Source: Sulfurimonas sp. (GTDB lineage Bacteria > Campylobacterota > Campylobacteria > Campylobacterales > Sulfurimonadaceae). From it: a DNA stretch of 64,000 nucleotides. The notes below the pieces were generated by a model. It was given only the letters and a program-made list of their open reading frames with translations, was not told the origin of the DNA and searched no databases. The position numbers and the translations under genes were made by a program. The stretch spans positions 1 to 64,000 of the forward strand of contig JAMORO010000038.1 in NCBI GenBank assembly GCA_027063505.1. Direction: 5' to 3'. Positions 25,857 to 35,663 of this stretch are shown here, piece after piece. Every line of letters starts with the position of its first letter. The first letter of the stretch is position 1.

Positions 25857-25862
25857 GCTCTT
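25846..25862. terminator. Palindrome spanning two convergent stop codons
   Basis: AAGAGCTT-T-AAGCTCTT is a perfect inverted repeat in which the plus-strand TAA (25854-25856) and the minus-strand TAA (25853-25855) overlap. It could form a hairpin in either transcript. There is no clear T tract, so termination is only possible, not shown. Confidence 0.35.
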
Positions 25863-28069
25863 CTATTTAAAAACTTACTGAGTACCTCAGTCAAGTGGTT
25901 TACATCTACGGGCTTTGTTACATACTCATCCATTCCCGCTTGCATAAACTTCTCTTTATCCCCTTTTAGTGCATTTGCAGTAAGGGCAACAATAGGAGTA
26001 TGTGGGATTTTTCTCTCTTTTTCTAACTCTATGATTTTGTGAGTTGCTTCCAGTCCGCCCATATTTGGCATATTTTCATCCATAAGAATCAGATCATATT
26101 TTTTAGAGTTAAATTTTTCTATAGCTTCTAAGCCATCATTAGCTATCTCCACTTCTAAACCTAAATCATCAAGAACTATCTGCATAAATTTTTGATTTGT
26201 TTTGTTGTCTTCTACGAGTAAAAGAGTTCCATTTAGTAGAATATCCTCATCCAAAGTCTCTTCTTGATTTACAGTTTTTCCAATAGTAATAGGAATAGAA
26301 AAGTAGAACTCACTTCCTTTTCCAAGTTCACTTTTTAACCGTAGTCTCCCACCCATGAGGTTTACTAGTTCACAACTGATAGAGAGTCCAAGTCCTGTGC
26401 CTCCAAACACACGAGTCGTAGAACTATCTTCTTGACTAAAAGACTCAAAAACATGTTCCTGTTTATCTTCAGCAATTCCTTTTCCTTGGTCAATTACTGC
26501 TACGAAAAGAAATGATTCTTCATACTCTATCTTCACAGTGATTTTTTTATTATTATCAGTAAATTTTATGGCATTACTAAGTAGGTTTGCGATGACCTGT
26601 TTTATTCTAAGTGGGTCTGCATGGATAAAGGGAGGAACACTGTCATCTATGATAAGAGAGAGACTGATATCTTTCTGAGAACACTTTGCTTCAAAAAGGT
26701 GTGTGATGATTTCAAACTCTCTTTTAGTATTAAAGTCAATGGTATCTATCTCTAACTTACCACTCTCTATCTTACTAAAATCTAAAATATCCTCTATAAT
26801 TTGAAGAAGACTAAAACTTGCATCATGGATAATGTTTACATACTCTAAAGATTTTTTATCTTTATTCTCTTTTTGTAAAATTTCCACAAAACCAAAGATA
26901 GCATTTAGCGGTGTTCTAATTTCATGACTCATATTCGCTAAAAATTCACTTTTTGAGCGAGAAGCTTCGAGTGCTCTATTGCTATATCTCTCTAACTTTT
27001 CTTTTGTTCTTTGCATTTTATAGAGAAAAATAAAAATAATAAAAATTAAGATAAACATAAATATAAGTTTTCCATAATATTCGGAAACTATAGTATTACA
27101 AGTTGGTGATTTTTGATAAGAAATTATATATCCAATATTCTCTTGTTTTATATTATGAATTGGGTGTAGACTTATAGCATAACAGTGTTTGTCAATATAT
27201 TTAAAAAAAATAATATCTTTGTATTGGAGTAACTCTTTTGGTTTAAGCTCTTTCTTAATCAATCTATTTATTTTGTCAAAATCTGCTCTTGAAATAACAT
27301 TTTTATTTGATTCTTCTAACTCATTTTTATAATTTACAAAAGTATTTGCTTCATGGTAAAAATCATCACTAATTTGACTTAGGGCATAGTTTCTTTTTTC
27401 ATCTTTAAAGATTTTCTCCTCTACTACTGACTTGTTAAGTACCATATACTGATAGGTATTGTAAATAGTTTTTATTCTCTCATTTATCGCATTAAAACTT
27501 ATACTTACTTCTACTGATCCAATATGCTCTTTCTTATAGATAAGAGGGTAGACAAGTCTGTAACCATTAAATATCCATTCCTCTTCAAATCCAGAAAATT
27601 GTTTAAGTTCTATGTTAGCTAAGATGTTATCATCAAATTTAGCTGGTTTATGAAAACGGAGAAAGCTTGTTGTGTCTGGAAGATGAAAGTGTAACTGTTC
27701 AATACCAAATTTTTTGAGATGGGCATAGAGAGGTTGTAATTTCTCATCAAGTTTTTTTCTATACTTATCTCTTCTCTTTTCATCTTTTGCATCAAGGGCT
27801 GCTTTTTGTAAAGAGAGTACAGACTCTTTGTTAATCATGTTGAAGAAGATAATTTCACTCTCTTCTTGGTAGTTTAATATAGCCGAATCAAGTTGATGGT
27901 GATGTTCTATCTTTAGCTTATTTTGGAGATCAAGAATACGAGATTCTTTTTCGTATGTAAGAAATACGAAGGTAAATAGTAGTGTTATAATAAAAAGAAC
28001 AAAAATATTAATGTTTTTAATAGTGTTTTCCTGTAATAAATTAGAGACAATTGTAGCACAAAGTAGCAT
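25853..28069 (-). CDS. Membrane hybrid sensor histidine kinase with Cache-type sensor and receiver domain
   Basis: 738 residues. A membrane segment near 17-38 and another near 330-352 flank a periplasmic double-Cache-like domain. HFHLPDTTSFLRFHKPAKFDD is cut here to its core, LRFHKP, typical of dCache_3 sensors. The HisKA motif NMSHEIRTPLN has phospho-acceptor His382. HATPase boxes are NLLSNAIKFTD, DQGKGI and GTGLGLS. The C-terminal receiver (about 615-735) has LVEDN, MDENMPN and VTKP. It is alone on this strand, with no cognate output gene next to it. Signal unknown. Confidence 0.92.
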   Translation of the reverse strand: MLLCATIVSNLLQENTIKNINIFVLFIITLLFTFVFLTYEKESRILDLQNKLKIEHHHQLDSAILNYQEESEIIFFNMINKESVLSLQKAALDAKDEKRRDKYRKKLDEKLQPLYAHLKKFGIEQLHFHLPDTTSFLRFHKPAKFDDNILANIELKQFSGFEEEWIFNGYRLVYPLIYKKEHIGSVEVSISFNAINERIKTIYNTYQYMVLNKSVVEEKIFKDEKRNYALSQISDDFYHEANTFVNYKNELEESNKNVISRADFDKINRLIKKELKPKELLQYKDIIFFKYIDKHCYAISLHPIHNIKQENIGYIISYQKSPTCNTIVSEYYGKLIFMFILIFIIFIFLYKMQRTKEKLERYSNRALEASRSKSEFLANMSHEIRTPLNAIFGFVEILQKENKDKKSLEYVNIIHDASFSLLQIIEDILDFSKIESGKLEIDTIDFNTKREFEIITHLFEAKCSQKDISLSLIIDDSVPPFIHADPLRIKQVIANLLSNAIKFTDNNKKITVKIEYEESFLFVAVIDQGKGIAEDKQEHVFESFSQEDSSTTRVFGGTGLGLSISCELVNLMGGRLRLKSELGKGSEFYFSIPITIGKTVNQEETLDEDILLNGTLLLVEDNKTNQKFMQIVLDDLGLEVEIANDGLEAIEKFNSKKYDLILMDENMPNMGGLEATHKIIELEKERKIPHTPIVALTANALKGDKEKFMQAGMDEYVTKPVDVNHLTEVLSKFLNRRA

Positions 28070-28149
28070 TAAAATATATTTAATGCTTATAGAAAAACTC
28101 TTTTTGTGCTAAAATAAACTTATACAAATGAGAATAAAGAGTAGAAATA

Positions 28150-29286
28150 ATGCATATGCAAACACCATACTATCTGTGTGAAGAGAAGTTATTAGAAAAT
28201 AATCTCAAAATATTAGACGATGTACAACAAAGAAGTGGTGCAAAAGTCATTTTAGCATTGAAAGGGTTTGCTATGTTCTCAACCTTTCCTCTTGTCTCCA
28301 AATATCTTAAAGGGTGTACCGCTAGTGGACTCTATGAAGCAAGACTTGCACGCGAAGAGTTTTGTAGGTTTAATAAAAGTGCAGAGGTGCATACTTATTC
28401 TCCCGCATTTAGAGAAAAAGAGATAGCAGAGATAGCAAAAATCTCAAATCATATAGTCTTTAATTCTCCAAATCAATTAGAACGATTTGTTACAAAAGTC
28501 AAAGAGATTAATCCGACTATAGAAGTGAGCTTACGTATTAATCCTGAAGTTTCAGCTTCCCCAAAAGATATTTATAACCCTTGTGGTCTCTACTCACGTT
28601 TAGGTACAACGCTTACAAATTTAGATGAAGAGTCTCTATCTAGAGTAGATGGGCTTAATTTTCATGCCTTATGTGAACAAGATGTGGATGCTCTTGAAGA
28701 GGTTTTAGTTGCATTTGAGAAAAACTTTGCACAATATTTTAAAAATTTAAAATACATTAACTTTGGAGGGGGACATCATATCACTAAAAAAGGGTATGAT
28801 ATTGAAAGGCTTATCACTATTATCAGAGCATTTCGTGAAAGATATAATGTAGAAGTTTATTTAGAACCAGGAGAAGCTGTTGGTTGGGAAACAGGGTATT
28901 TAGTATCAACTGTTTTAGATGTTTTTCATAACGGTATGGATATCGCTATTTTAGATACATCTGCTGAAGCACATATGCCAGATACTTTAGCGATGCCCTA
29001 TCGTGCTGATGTAAGAGGTGCGGGTAAAGCAAATGAGAAAAAATATACCTACCGTTTAGGTGGTAATACTTGTCTTGCTGGTGATATAATGGGGGATTAT
29101 AGTTTTGATAAACCTCTAAGTGTTGGAGATAAGCTTATCTTTGAAGATCAAATCCACTATACTTTTGTAAAGAGTACCACTTTTAACGGAATAAAGCTTC
29201 CCTCATTAGTTATAAAACGCCATGACGGAACTCTTCATCTAGTAAAAGAGTTTGGATATGAAGAGTATAAAAATAGACTGAGTTAA
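28150..29286 (+). CDS. nspC: Carboxynorspermidine/carboxyspermidine decarboxylase
   Basis: Removes the carboxyl group to give (nor)spermidine; a PLP enzyme of the alanine-racemase fold. The 378 residues have the PLP-lysine in VILALKGFAMFS (Lys38). LRINPEVSA, NFHALCEQD, NFGGGHHI and YLEPGEAVG follow, and GNTCLAGDIMGDY is the C-terminal catalytic segment. ATG codons at 28150 and 28156 are both possible starts. It works after the synthase encoded at 24678, from which it is separated by an opposing kinase gene. Confidence 0.93.
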   Translation: MHMQTPYYLCEEKLLENNLKILDDVQQRSGAKVILALKGFAMFSTFPLVSKYLKGCTASGLYEARLAREEFCRFNKSAEVHTYSPAFREKEIAEIAKISNHIVFNSPNQLERFVTKVKEINPTIEVSLRINPEVSASPKDIYNPCGLYSRLGTTLTNLDEESLSRVDGLNFHALCEQDVDALEEVLVAFEKNFAQYFKNLKYINFGGGHHITKKGYDIERLITIIRAFRERYNVEVYLEPGEAVGWETGYLVSTVLDVFHNGMDIAILDTSAEAHMPDTLAMPYRADVRGAGKANEKKYTYRLGGNTCLAGDIMGDYSFDKPLSVGDKLIFEDQIHYTFVKSTTFNGIKLPSLVIKRHDGTLHLVKEFGYEEYKNRLS

Positions 29287-29296
29287 AGGAGTTAGA

Positions 29297-29848
29297 GTGA
29301 TTGAAGATAAAGAGAGATGGAATAGACGACATGTTGAAAAGCCGATGCGTAAAAATATTGAGCCAGTTTTAGAGAACTATATAAAAGAAGCAACTGTTGG
29401 TACGGCTTTAGATATAGCTTGTGGTGTGGGGCGAAATACTCATTTTTTAGCAGAGAAAGGATTTTTAGTAGATGCTGTAGATTTAAGTGACTATGCACTC
29501 TCTCAGATAAAAAATATGGCTACTATAAATAAGATAGAAGCTGATTTAGATACATATAATTTAGCATTTAGTAAGTATGACCTGATTGTCAATATAAATT
29601 ACTTAAATAGAAGGTTTTTTCCACAGATTAAAGAGGCTTTAAAAAAGGGTGGTGTGATTATTTTTGATACTTTCATTATCGCTCATGGAGATTTCGATCA
29701 GCCATCAAATCCAGAGTATCTTCTTCGTGAAAATGAACTTTTACATGCCTTTATTGGACTTGAAATTATTTACTATGAAGAGAAAGATGAGACAAATCTT
29801 CGTGGAGAAAAAACAAGAGTAGCTTCCCTTGTCGCACGAAAAAAGTAG
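29297..29848 (+). CDS. Class I SAM-dependent methyltransferase (TehB-like)
   Basis: 183 residues beginning with GTG at 29297 after a strong AAAGGAG. Motif I is ALDIACGVGRNTHFLAEKGF, with VDAVDLSDYAL as the acidic loop. IVNINYLNRRFFPQI and GGVIIFDTFI follow. This pattern is that of TehB/UbiE-type small methyltransferases, often linked to tellurite or thiol methylation, but the substrate cannot be read. It lies 10 bases after nspC, and its 3' end overlaps the magIII start by 20 bases. Confidence 0.8.
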   Translation: MIEDKERWNRRHVEKPMRKNIEPVLENYIKEATVGTALDIACGVGRNTHFLAEKGFLVDAVDLSDYALSQIKNMATINKIEADLDTYNLAFSKYDLIVNINYLNRRFFPQIKEALKKGGVIIFDTFIIAHGDFDQPSNPEYLLRENELLHAFIGLEIIYYEEKDETNLRGEKTRVASLVARKK

Positions 29849-30440
29849 TCTTGAACTCTATGAGTTTTTAGCTGCAGAAGATTTACTTCTTAAGTCACCT
29901 GAGTATTGGTGGCCTGATGCTGGAACTTTTAAAGTAGTAATCGGTGCTATTCTTACTCAAAACACCACTTGGCATAATGTCGAACTCTCTTTTAAAAACT
30001 TAAAAAATTATTTAAGCTTAGACTCCTTTGTGAAACTAGAGGAAGAAGAGTTGAAAGTTATGATACATCCAAGTGGTTTTTATAATCAAAAAGCACCAAG
30101 ACTTTTGGACTTAGCTCAAAATATTCAAAATAAGTTTCAAGGGTTTGATAGATTTCAAAAAGAGGTTACAAGAGAGTGGCTCTTAGCACAAAAAGGGATA
30201 GGGGAAGAGAGTGCAGATGGAATACTCTGTTATGGATGTTTTAGAGATGAGATGGTGGTGGATACATATGCAAAAAGGTTTCTTAAGGTATTTGATATAA
30301 CATTTAAAAAAAATAGTGAATATAAAGAGTTTTTAGAAGAGAGCATAAGAGTAAAGTTTCAAGATAATGAGCTTCCTAAAATATTTGCGCAGTTTCATGG
30401 AATGATAGTTGAGTACAATAAACTAAAGCCCCTCAAGTAA
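29829..30440 (+). CDS. magIII: 3-methyladenine DNA glycosylase, MagIII type
   Basis: Base-excision repair enzyme of the endonuclease III superfamily that removes alkylated adenine. The 203 residues match the Helicobacter pylori MagIII pattern: WWPDAGTFKVVIGAILTQNT, PSGFYNQKAPRLLDLAQNI, EVTREWLLAQKGIGEESADG and then YGCFRDEMVVDTYAKRF. The HhH motif is QKGIGEESADGI. The C-terminal four-Cys iron-sulfur cluster of EndoIII is absent, as in MagIII. The only in-frame start that keeps the N-terminus is TTG at 29829, inside the methyltransferase gene. The 3' end overlaps recO by 18 bases. Confidence 0.9.
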   Translation: MSHEKSSLELYEFLAAEDLLLKSPEYWWPDAGTFKVVIGAILTQNTTWHNVELSFKNLKNYLSLDSFVKLEEEELKVMIHPSGFYNQKAPRLLDLAQNIQNKFQGFDRFQKEVTREWLLAQKGIGEESADGILCYGCFRDEMVVDTYAKRFLKVFDITFKKNSEYKEFLEESIRVKFQDNELPKIFAQFHGMIVEYNKLKPLK

Positions 30441-31040
30441 AACACTCCAGAGTCTATCTATCTCTTTATCATTTAAGAAGAGGGATGATTTGTTTTTATA
30501 GAGCTCTTTGAGTGCTAGTGCATTTATACTCATAGTATGAGAACAGTTGAAATGTGTTGGCAGATAGGCTCGTAGTAGAGAGATATCTCCATGAATCTCT
30601 TTGGAACATAAAAAGCAGTAGAGCTCCTTATGAAGACGTCCCTCATGTTCAAGAAGTTTTACATATGACTCTACAGCAACTCGTTTAGGGTTCTGTTTGT
30701 ACCACTGCTTTGAGGCATTTTCTAAAAGCTCGAAGTAAAAACTCCCTAACTCCTCAGCATCTTTGAGATGCTTAAAAAATAGTTTAGTAAAATCTTGCCA
30801 TAAACGTAGTAGTGAGTAATCATTGATCCAAGGGTATCCAATATGCACAACATCTTTTAGTCTACTAATACTACTTTTTGCAGAAGGCTCTATCTCGTAG
30901 TCTATTTTAAAGCCAATGTTGATAGTCCCATGACGTGCTCCATAGAACCTATAAAGAGTTTCTAAGCTTCCATCCGATAAAATTGTAACTATTAAATCTT
31001 CTTCTTTAACTTTGTTTATATTTATAATGTAACCTTGCAA
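30423..31040 (-). CDS. recO: Recombination mediator RecO, epsilon type
   Basis: 205 residues, shorter than the usual 230-250. The N-terminal OB-fold segment is MQGYIININKVKEEDLIVTILS. The middle helical region contains FFKHLKDAEELGSFYFELLE, and a Cys-rich loop CFLC...C lies near 140-168. RecO loads RecA onto SSB-coated DNA with RecR. The start is TTG at 31040 with GGGGAG upstream. Its 3' end overlaps magIII, so two DNA-repair genes meet tail to tail. Confidence 0.85.
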   Translation of the reverse strand: MQGYIININKVKEEDLIVTILSDGSLETLYRFYGARHGTINIGFKIDYEIEPSAKSSISRLKDVVHIGYPWINDYSLLRLWQDFTKLFFKHLKDAEELGSFYFELLENASKQWYKQNPKRVAVESYVKLLEHEGRLHKELYCFLCSKEIHGDISLLRAYLPTHFNCSHTMSINALALKELYKNKSSLFLNDKEIDRLWSVLLEGL

Positions 31041-31120
31041 AAACTGCTCCCCAAATACACACTTTTAAAATAATTATTTAAAATACTACTTTTATTATGC
31101 TTTTTTAAACCTTTACTAGA

Positions 31121-31126
31121 TACAAT
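31121..31126 (+). promoter_or_regulatory. Possible -10 element of gltBD
   Basis: TACAAT in AGATACAATGTAAC, about 93 bases before the gltB start, leaving a long leader. Moderate match only. Confidence 0.35.
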
Positions 31127-31150
31127 GTAACACTTATTCTCTAAATAGAC

Positions 31151-31168
31151 TAACTTTGTTTAAAGTTA
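31151..31168 (+). promoter_or_regulatory. Hairpin or operator in the gltB leader
   Basis: TAACTTT-GTTT-AAAGTTA, a perfect 7-bp inverted repeat about 50 bases before the gltB start. It may be a dyad operator or a leader hairpin. The regulator is unknown. Confidence 0.35.
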
Positions 31169-31218
31169 ACTTAAATTTATGCAGAATTTATTAGAAATTA
31201 ATAATTTTAGGAGTTACA

Positions 31219-34200
31219 ATGGTTGAACATCATGATTTACTGAGATCATTTAAAGATAACTGTGGTTTTGGTCTCGTTGCCAACATCAAAAACAAGGCCT
31301 CTCACAAGGTTCTTGATGATGCTGTTACAGCACTAGAGCGTATGATGCACCGTGGTGCAGTTGCAGCAGATGGAAAAACTGGTGATGGAAGTGGACTTCT
31401 ACTCTCTATGCCAACAGAGTTTATGGTTAAAGAGGCAGCAAAAGCAGGTGTTGAACTTTCAAGTCAATTTGCAGTAGCTTCTGTTTTTACAAAAGATATG
31501 GCACATATAGATGTTTTAGAAGCTATCTGTGCAAACAATGACCTTAAAATTGTTCTTCGCCGTGAAGTTCCTGTTGATATAAATGCACTTGGAGATCAAG
31601 CAATTGCTTCACTTCCAAATATTATGCAACTCTTTATCACTCCTAACTCTATTATGGCTACAAATAGATTTGATGCACTTCTGTATCTCTCTCGTAAAGA
31701 AGCAGAACATAAACTTATAGAAGATAGAGATTTTTATATCGCATCTATGAGTTCTAAAGTGCTCTCATATAAAGGTCTTGTTATGCCAACGCATATTAAA
31801 GAGTTTTATAAAGATTTTCAAGATGAGTCATTTAAAATTAGTTTTTCACTTTTTCACCAACGTTTCTCAACTAACACACTTCCAGAGTGGCGTTTAGCAC
31901 AACCTTTCCGTGCAGTTGCACATAATGGTGAGATTAACTCTGTTGAAGGTAACCGTATAAATGTAGAGATTAAATCTGAATCTATTAAGTCAGATGTATT
32001 TACAGATGAGGAGATTCAAAGAATTCTTCCTATACTACAACTAAACTCTTCAGACTCTGCAAGTGCAGATAACTTTTTTGAGTTTCTTATAGTAAATGGT
32101 ATGGATTTCTTTAAAGCTGTTCGTGCAGTTATTCCTTCTGCTTGGCAAAATGCTCCTCATATGGATCCAGAACTTCGTGCATTTTATGAGTACCACTCAA
32201 CAGTGTTTGAAGCATGGGATGGTCCAGCAGCGTTTAGTGTTACTGATGGTCGTTATATAGGTTGTGTTCTTGATAGAAATGGTTTAAGACCTTCAAAGTA
32301 CATCGTAACTAAAGATGATAACCTTTTAATTGCTTCTGAGTATGGTGTTGTAGATATTGCAGAAGAGGATATCAAAGAGCGTGGACGTCTACAGTCAGGT
32401 GAGATGCTAGGTCTTGATCTTAAGTTTGGAAAACTTCTTAAGTCAAATCAAATTGATGATTACTTAAAGGGTTCTAACCCTTATATGAAGTGGTTAAATG
32501 AGCATATGATCTATCTTCAAGAGCATATTGAAGAGCAGTATACATCTCGTGAAGAGATGGATGAAGATGAGCTTGTTAGAAAACAGAAATTTTTCAATGT
32601 AACACAAGAGATTGTTGAGCAAGTAATTGAGCCGATGATTAAAGATGGTAAAGAAGCTGTTGGATCTATGGGTGATGATACTCCTTTGGCAGCATTTTCT
32701 GATAAACAACGTAACTTTACAGATTATTTCAAACAAAAATTTGCACAAGTAACAAATCCACCGATTGATCCAATCCGTGAAAAAGTTGTTATGAGTCTTA
32801 ATACTGGTTTTGGAGAAGTTCATAATATCTTAAATGAAATTCCTACTCATGCACATAGATTAAAATCTATTAGTCCTATTATTACAGGTGAAAAACTAGA
32901 AGTTCTTAAATCTTTTGGAGATAAAAGTTCACCAAGATACCAAGCCTTTTACCATAATAGCACATTCTCAACAGCTTATAAAAATGATCTTAAAAGTTCC
33001 CTTGATGCTCTTGTTACTAAAGTTATAAATGCCGTTAAAAATGATGGAATTCGTATAGTTATTTTAGATGATGCTGAATTTTCTGCAGAGATGAAAGTTA
33101 TACCAATGGCTATGGCTATTGGGCGTTTAAACATTGCACTTCTTAAAGAGAAAATTCGCCACCTTGTATCTATGATTGCTGTTACTGGTGAGGTTATAGA
33201 CTCTCACTCAGCTGCAGTTCTTATTGGGTATGGTGCATCTGCTGTCTATCCAAATGTACTTTTTGCAACAGTTGCATCACAACTTGCAAAATCTAAAGCT
33301 ATTAAATTAACTTGTCCTGAAGCTTATAAAGCAGTTCATACAGCATTAAATAGTGGTCTTTTAAAAATTATGTCAAAAATGGGTATTGCGACTATTGCAT
33401 CGTATAGAAACTCAGGTCTTTTTGATGTTATGGGTCTAAGTGAAGAGATAGTAGAAGAGTGTTTTGAAACTTCTCACTGTTCTATTGCTGGTCTTACTTA
33501 TGAAGATATAGATGAGAGAATAGAAAAATTCCATAAGTCTGCATTTAAAAATGATGGCTTTAAGAAAATTTTCCCACTGAATATTGGTGGATACTATAAA
33601 TTTTATACAGGACAAGAGCATCACGACTTTGGTCCTGCTGTTATTCATGCTATTCATAAAATGGCAGATAGTGGTAAAAAAGAGGATTTCGATGTTCTTC
33701 GTGACCTTGTAAATAAACGTGGTCTGAAGTTTATTCGTGATTTCTTTGAAATTAAGTCTGATAAACCATCTATTGATATTTCAGAAGTAGAGTCAAAAGA
33801 GAAGATTTTTAAACGTTTCGCATCAGCGGCAATGAGTCTTGGTTCTATCTCTCCTGAAGCACATGAGACTATCGCTATCGCTATGAACCGTCTTGGTGCT
33901 CAGTCTAACTCTGGTGAGGGTGGAGAAGATAAAGCTCGTTTTGGAACTGAGAGAGTTTCTAAAATTAAGCAAGTGGCCTCTGGTCGTTTTGGTGTTACTC
34001 CTGCTTATCTTCGTTCAGCTGAAGAGATTCAAATTAAAGTTGCACAAGGCGCTAAACCGGGTGAGGGTGGACAACTTCCAGGTCACAAAGTTACTCCGTT
34101 AATCGGAAAACTTCGTCATACTGTTCCTGGTGTTACACTTATTTCACCTCCTCCTCATCACGATATCTACTCTATTGAGGATTTAGCACAGCTTATCTTT

Positions 34201-35658
34201 GATATGAAACAGGTTAACCCTAAGGCTCGTGTTGCTGTTAAGCTTGTTTCAACTGTTGGTGTTGGTACTATTGCTGCAGGTGTAGCAAAAGCTTATGCTG
34301 ATAAAATTATCATCTCTGGTGGTGATGGTGGGACTGGTGCTGCACCTCTTACTTCACTGAAATTTGCTGGTAATCCATGGGAGTTAGGACTTTCAGAAGC
34401 TCATAATGCTCTCAAAGCAAATAATCTTCGTGGTTTAGTTGAACTACAGACTGATGGTGGACTAAAATCTGGTCTTGATGTTGTAAAAGCTGCACTTCTT
34501 GGTGCTGAGTCTTTTGCCTTTGGTACAGGTGTTCTTACTATCGTTGGTTGTAAAATGCTTAGAATCTGTCATGTAAATAAATGTTCTGTAGGTATTGCAA
34601 CACAAAACGAAAAACTTCGTGAAGAGTTTTTTAAAGGGCATGTTGATCAAGTTATCAACTACTTTACACTGCTTGCTGAAGATATTCGTATGATTATGGC
34701 AGAACTTGGTTATAAAACTATGGAAGAGATGATAGGTCGTGTTGATCTTCTTAAAGTGAAAGATGATAAATTTGCTCAAAAATTTGACTTCTCTTCAGTA
34801 CTTCACCAAGAAGAGGGTGTAAATACACATCAACAACCATTTAACCATCCTTTTGATGATAATAGTTTCGAGAAAGATGTTCTTAAAGAGGCTATGGTTG
34901 CTATTAAATCTCCTGATCAACCTATTAGAATTCATAGAGAGATTAAAAATGTTCACCGTAGTTTTGGTGCATTAGTATCTGGTGAGATTGCAGAGTATTA
35001 TGGTGATGAAGGTCTTAAACCTGATACTATTAAAATTAACCTTACTGGTGTAGCCGGTCAAGCTCTTGGTGCATTTATAGCTCCTGGTGTCTCTATATAC
35101 TTAGATGGTGTAGCAAATGATTACATCGGTAAGGGTATGAACGGTGGTAAAATCATCATTACTTCTAAAAATGAGGGTGAAGAGTTTGCAGCTGGTGGTA
35201 ACACTTGTCTTTATGGTGCAACTGGTGGTAAGCTTTACATTTCTGGTTCAGTAGGTGAGCGTTTTGCAGTTCGTAACTCTGGTGCTTTTGCTATAGTTGA
35301 AGGAACTGGAGATAATGCTTGTGAGTATATGACAGGTGGTGTTGTCGTGATTCTGGGTCAGACAGGTATCAACTTTGGTGCTGGTATGACAGGTGGTGTT
35401 GGTTTTGTTTATGACAAAGAGCATAAGTTTGTTGAAAATGTAAACCACGAACTTGTTGAAGCAGTAAGAATTGATACAGATGAGGGTGATGAAGCTCGTC
35501 ACTATCTTAAACGTCTTCTTAAAGACTATGTAGTTGAAACAGGAAGTGAGAAAGCCAAAGAGTTACTTGAAAGCTTCCGTGTTGAAGTTCGTAACTTCTG
35601 GTTAGTAAAACCGAAAAACTTAACGAAACTACCACTTAACTTAGAGAATGGAGACTAA
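31219..35658 (+). CDS. gltB: Glutamate synthase (NADPH) large subunit
   Basis: Makes glutamate from 2-oxoglutarate and glutamine. 1479 residues, full length. A 14-residue propeptide precedes Cys15 in NCGFGLVA, which becomes the N-terminal nucleophile of the glutaminase domain (about 15-400). A central linking domain follows, then the FMN-dependent synthase domain (about 800-1170) with KPGEGGQLPGHKV and SGGDGGTGAAP. Cys1111, Cys1117 and Cys1122 bind the 3Fe-4S cluster (CKMLRICHVNKC). The C-terminal glycine-rich beta-helix spans about 1250-1440. gltD follows after 5 bases. Confidence 0.97.
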   Translation: MVEHHDLLRSFKDNCGFGLVANIKNKASHKVLDDAVTALERMMHRGAVAADGKTGDGSGLLLSMPTEFMVKEAAKAGVELSSQFAVASVFTKDMAHIDVLEAICANNDLKIVLRREVPVDINALGDQAIASLPNIMQLFITPNSIMATNRFDALLYLSRKEAEHKLIEDRDFYIASMSSKVLSYKGLVMPTHIKEFYKDFQDESFKISFSLFHQRFSTNTLPEWRLAQPFRAVAHNGEINSVEGNRINVEIKSESIKSDVFTDEEIQRILPILQLNSSDSASADNFFEFLIVNGMDFFKAVRAVIPSAWQNAPHMDPELRAFYEYHSTVFEAWDGPAAFSVTDGRYIGCVLDRNGLRPSKYIVTKDDNLLIASEYGVVDIAEEDIKERGRLQSGEMLGLDLKFGKLLKSNQIDDYLKGSNPYMKWLNEHMIYLQEHIEEQYTSREEMDEDELVRKQKFFNVTQEIVEQVIEPMIKDGKEAVGSMGDDTPLAAFSDKQRNFTDYFKQKFAQVTNPPIDPIREKVVMSLNTGFGEVHNILNEIPTHAHRLKSISPIITGEKLEVLKSFGDKSSPRYQAFYHNSTFSTAYKNDLKSSLDALVTKVINAVKNDGIRIVILDDAEFSAEMKVIPMAMAIGRLNIALLKEKIRHLVSMIAVTGEVIDSHSAAVLIGYGASAVYPNVLFATVASQLAKSKAIKLTCPEAYKAVHTALNSGLLKIMSKMGIATIASYRNSGLFDVMGLSEEIVEECFETSHCSIAGLTYEDIDERIEKFHKSAFKNDGFKKIFPLNIGGYYKFYTGQEHHDFGPAVIHAIHKMADSGKKEDFDVLRDLVNKRGLKFIRDFFEIKSDKPSIDISEVESKEKIFKRFASAAMSLGSISPEAHETIAIAMNRLGAQSNSGEGGEDKARFGTERVSKIKQVASGRFGVTPAYLRSAEEIQIKVAQGAKPGEGGQLPGHKVTPLIGKLRHTVPGVTLISPPPHHDIYSIEDLAQLIFDMKQVNPKARVAVKLVSTVGVGTIAAGVAKAYADKIIISGGDGGTGAAPLTSLKFAGNPWELGLSEAHNALKANNLRGLVELQTDGGLKSGLDVVKAALLGAESFAFGTGVLTIVGCKMLRICHVNKCSVGIATQNEKLREEFFKGHVDQVINYFTLLAEDIRMIMAELGYKTMEEMIGRVDLLKVKDDKFAQKFDFSSVLHQEEGVNTHQQPFNHPFDDNSFEKDVLKEAMVAIKSPDQPIRIHREIKNVHRSFGALVSGEIAEYYGDEGLKPDTIKINLTGVAGQALGAFIAPGVSIYLDGVANDYIGKGMNGGKIIITSKNEGEEFAAGGNTCLYGATGGKLYISGSVGERFAVRNSGAFAIVEGTGDNACEYMTGGVVVILGQTGINFGAGMTGGVGFVYDKEHKFVENVNHELVEAVRIDTDEGDEARHYLKRLLKDYVVETGSEKAKELLESFRVEVRNFWLVKPKNLTKLPLNLENGD

Positions 35659-35663
35659 TAATT

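Noticed and set aside
31151..31168. Intrinsic attenuator before gltB
   Set aside because: The 7-bp dyad is not followed by a T tract, so it is noted only as a hairpin or operator.
33436..33657. Minus-strand frames inside gltB (also 32494-32823, 34462-34779, 35248-35502)
   Set aside because: Opposite-strand shadows of a strongly conserved gene, with unusual amino-acid make-up and no ribosome-binding sites.
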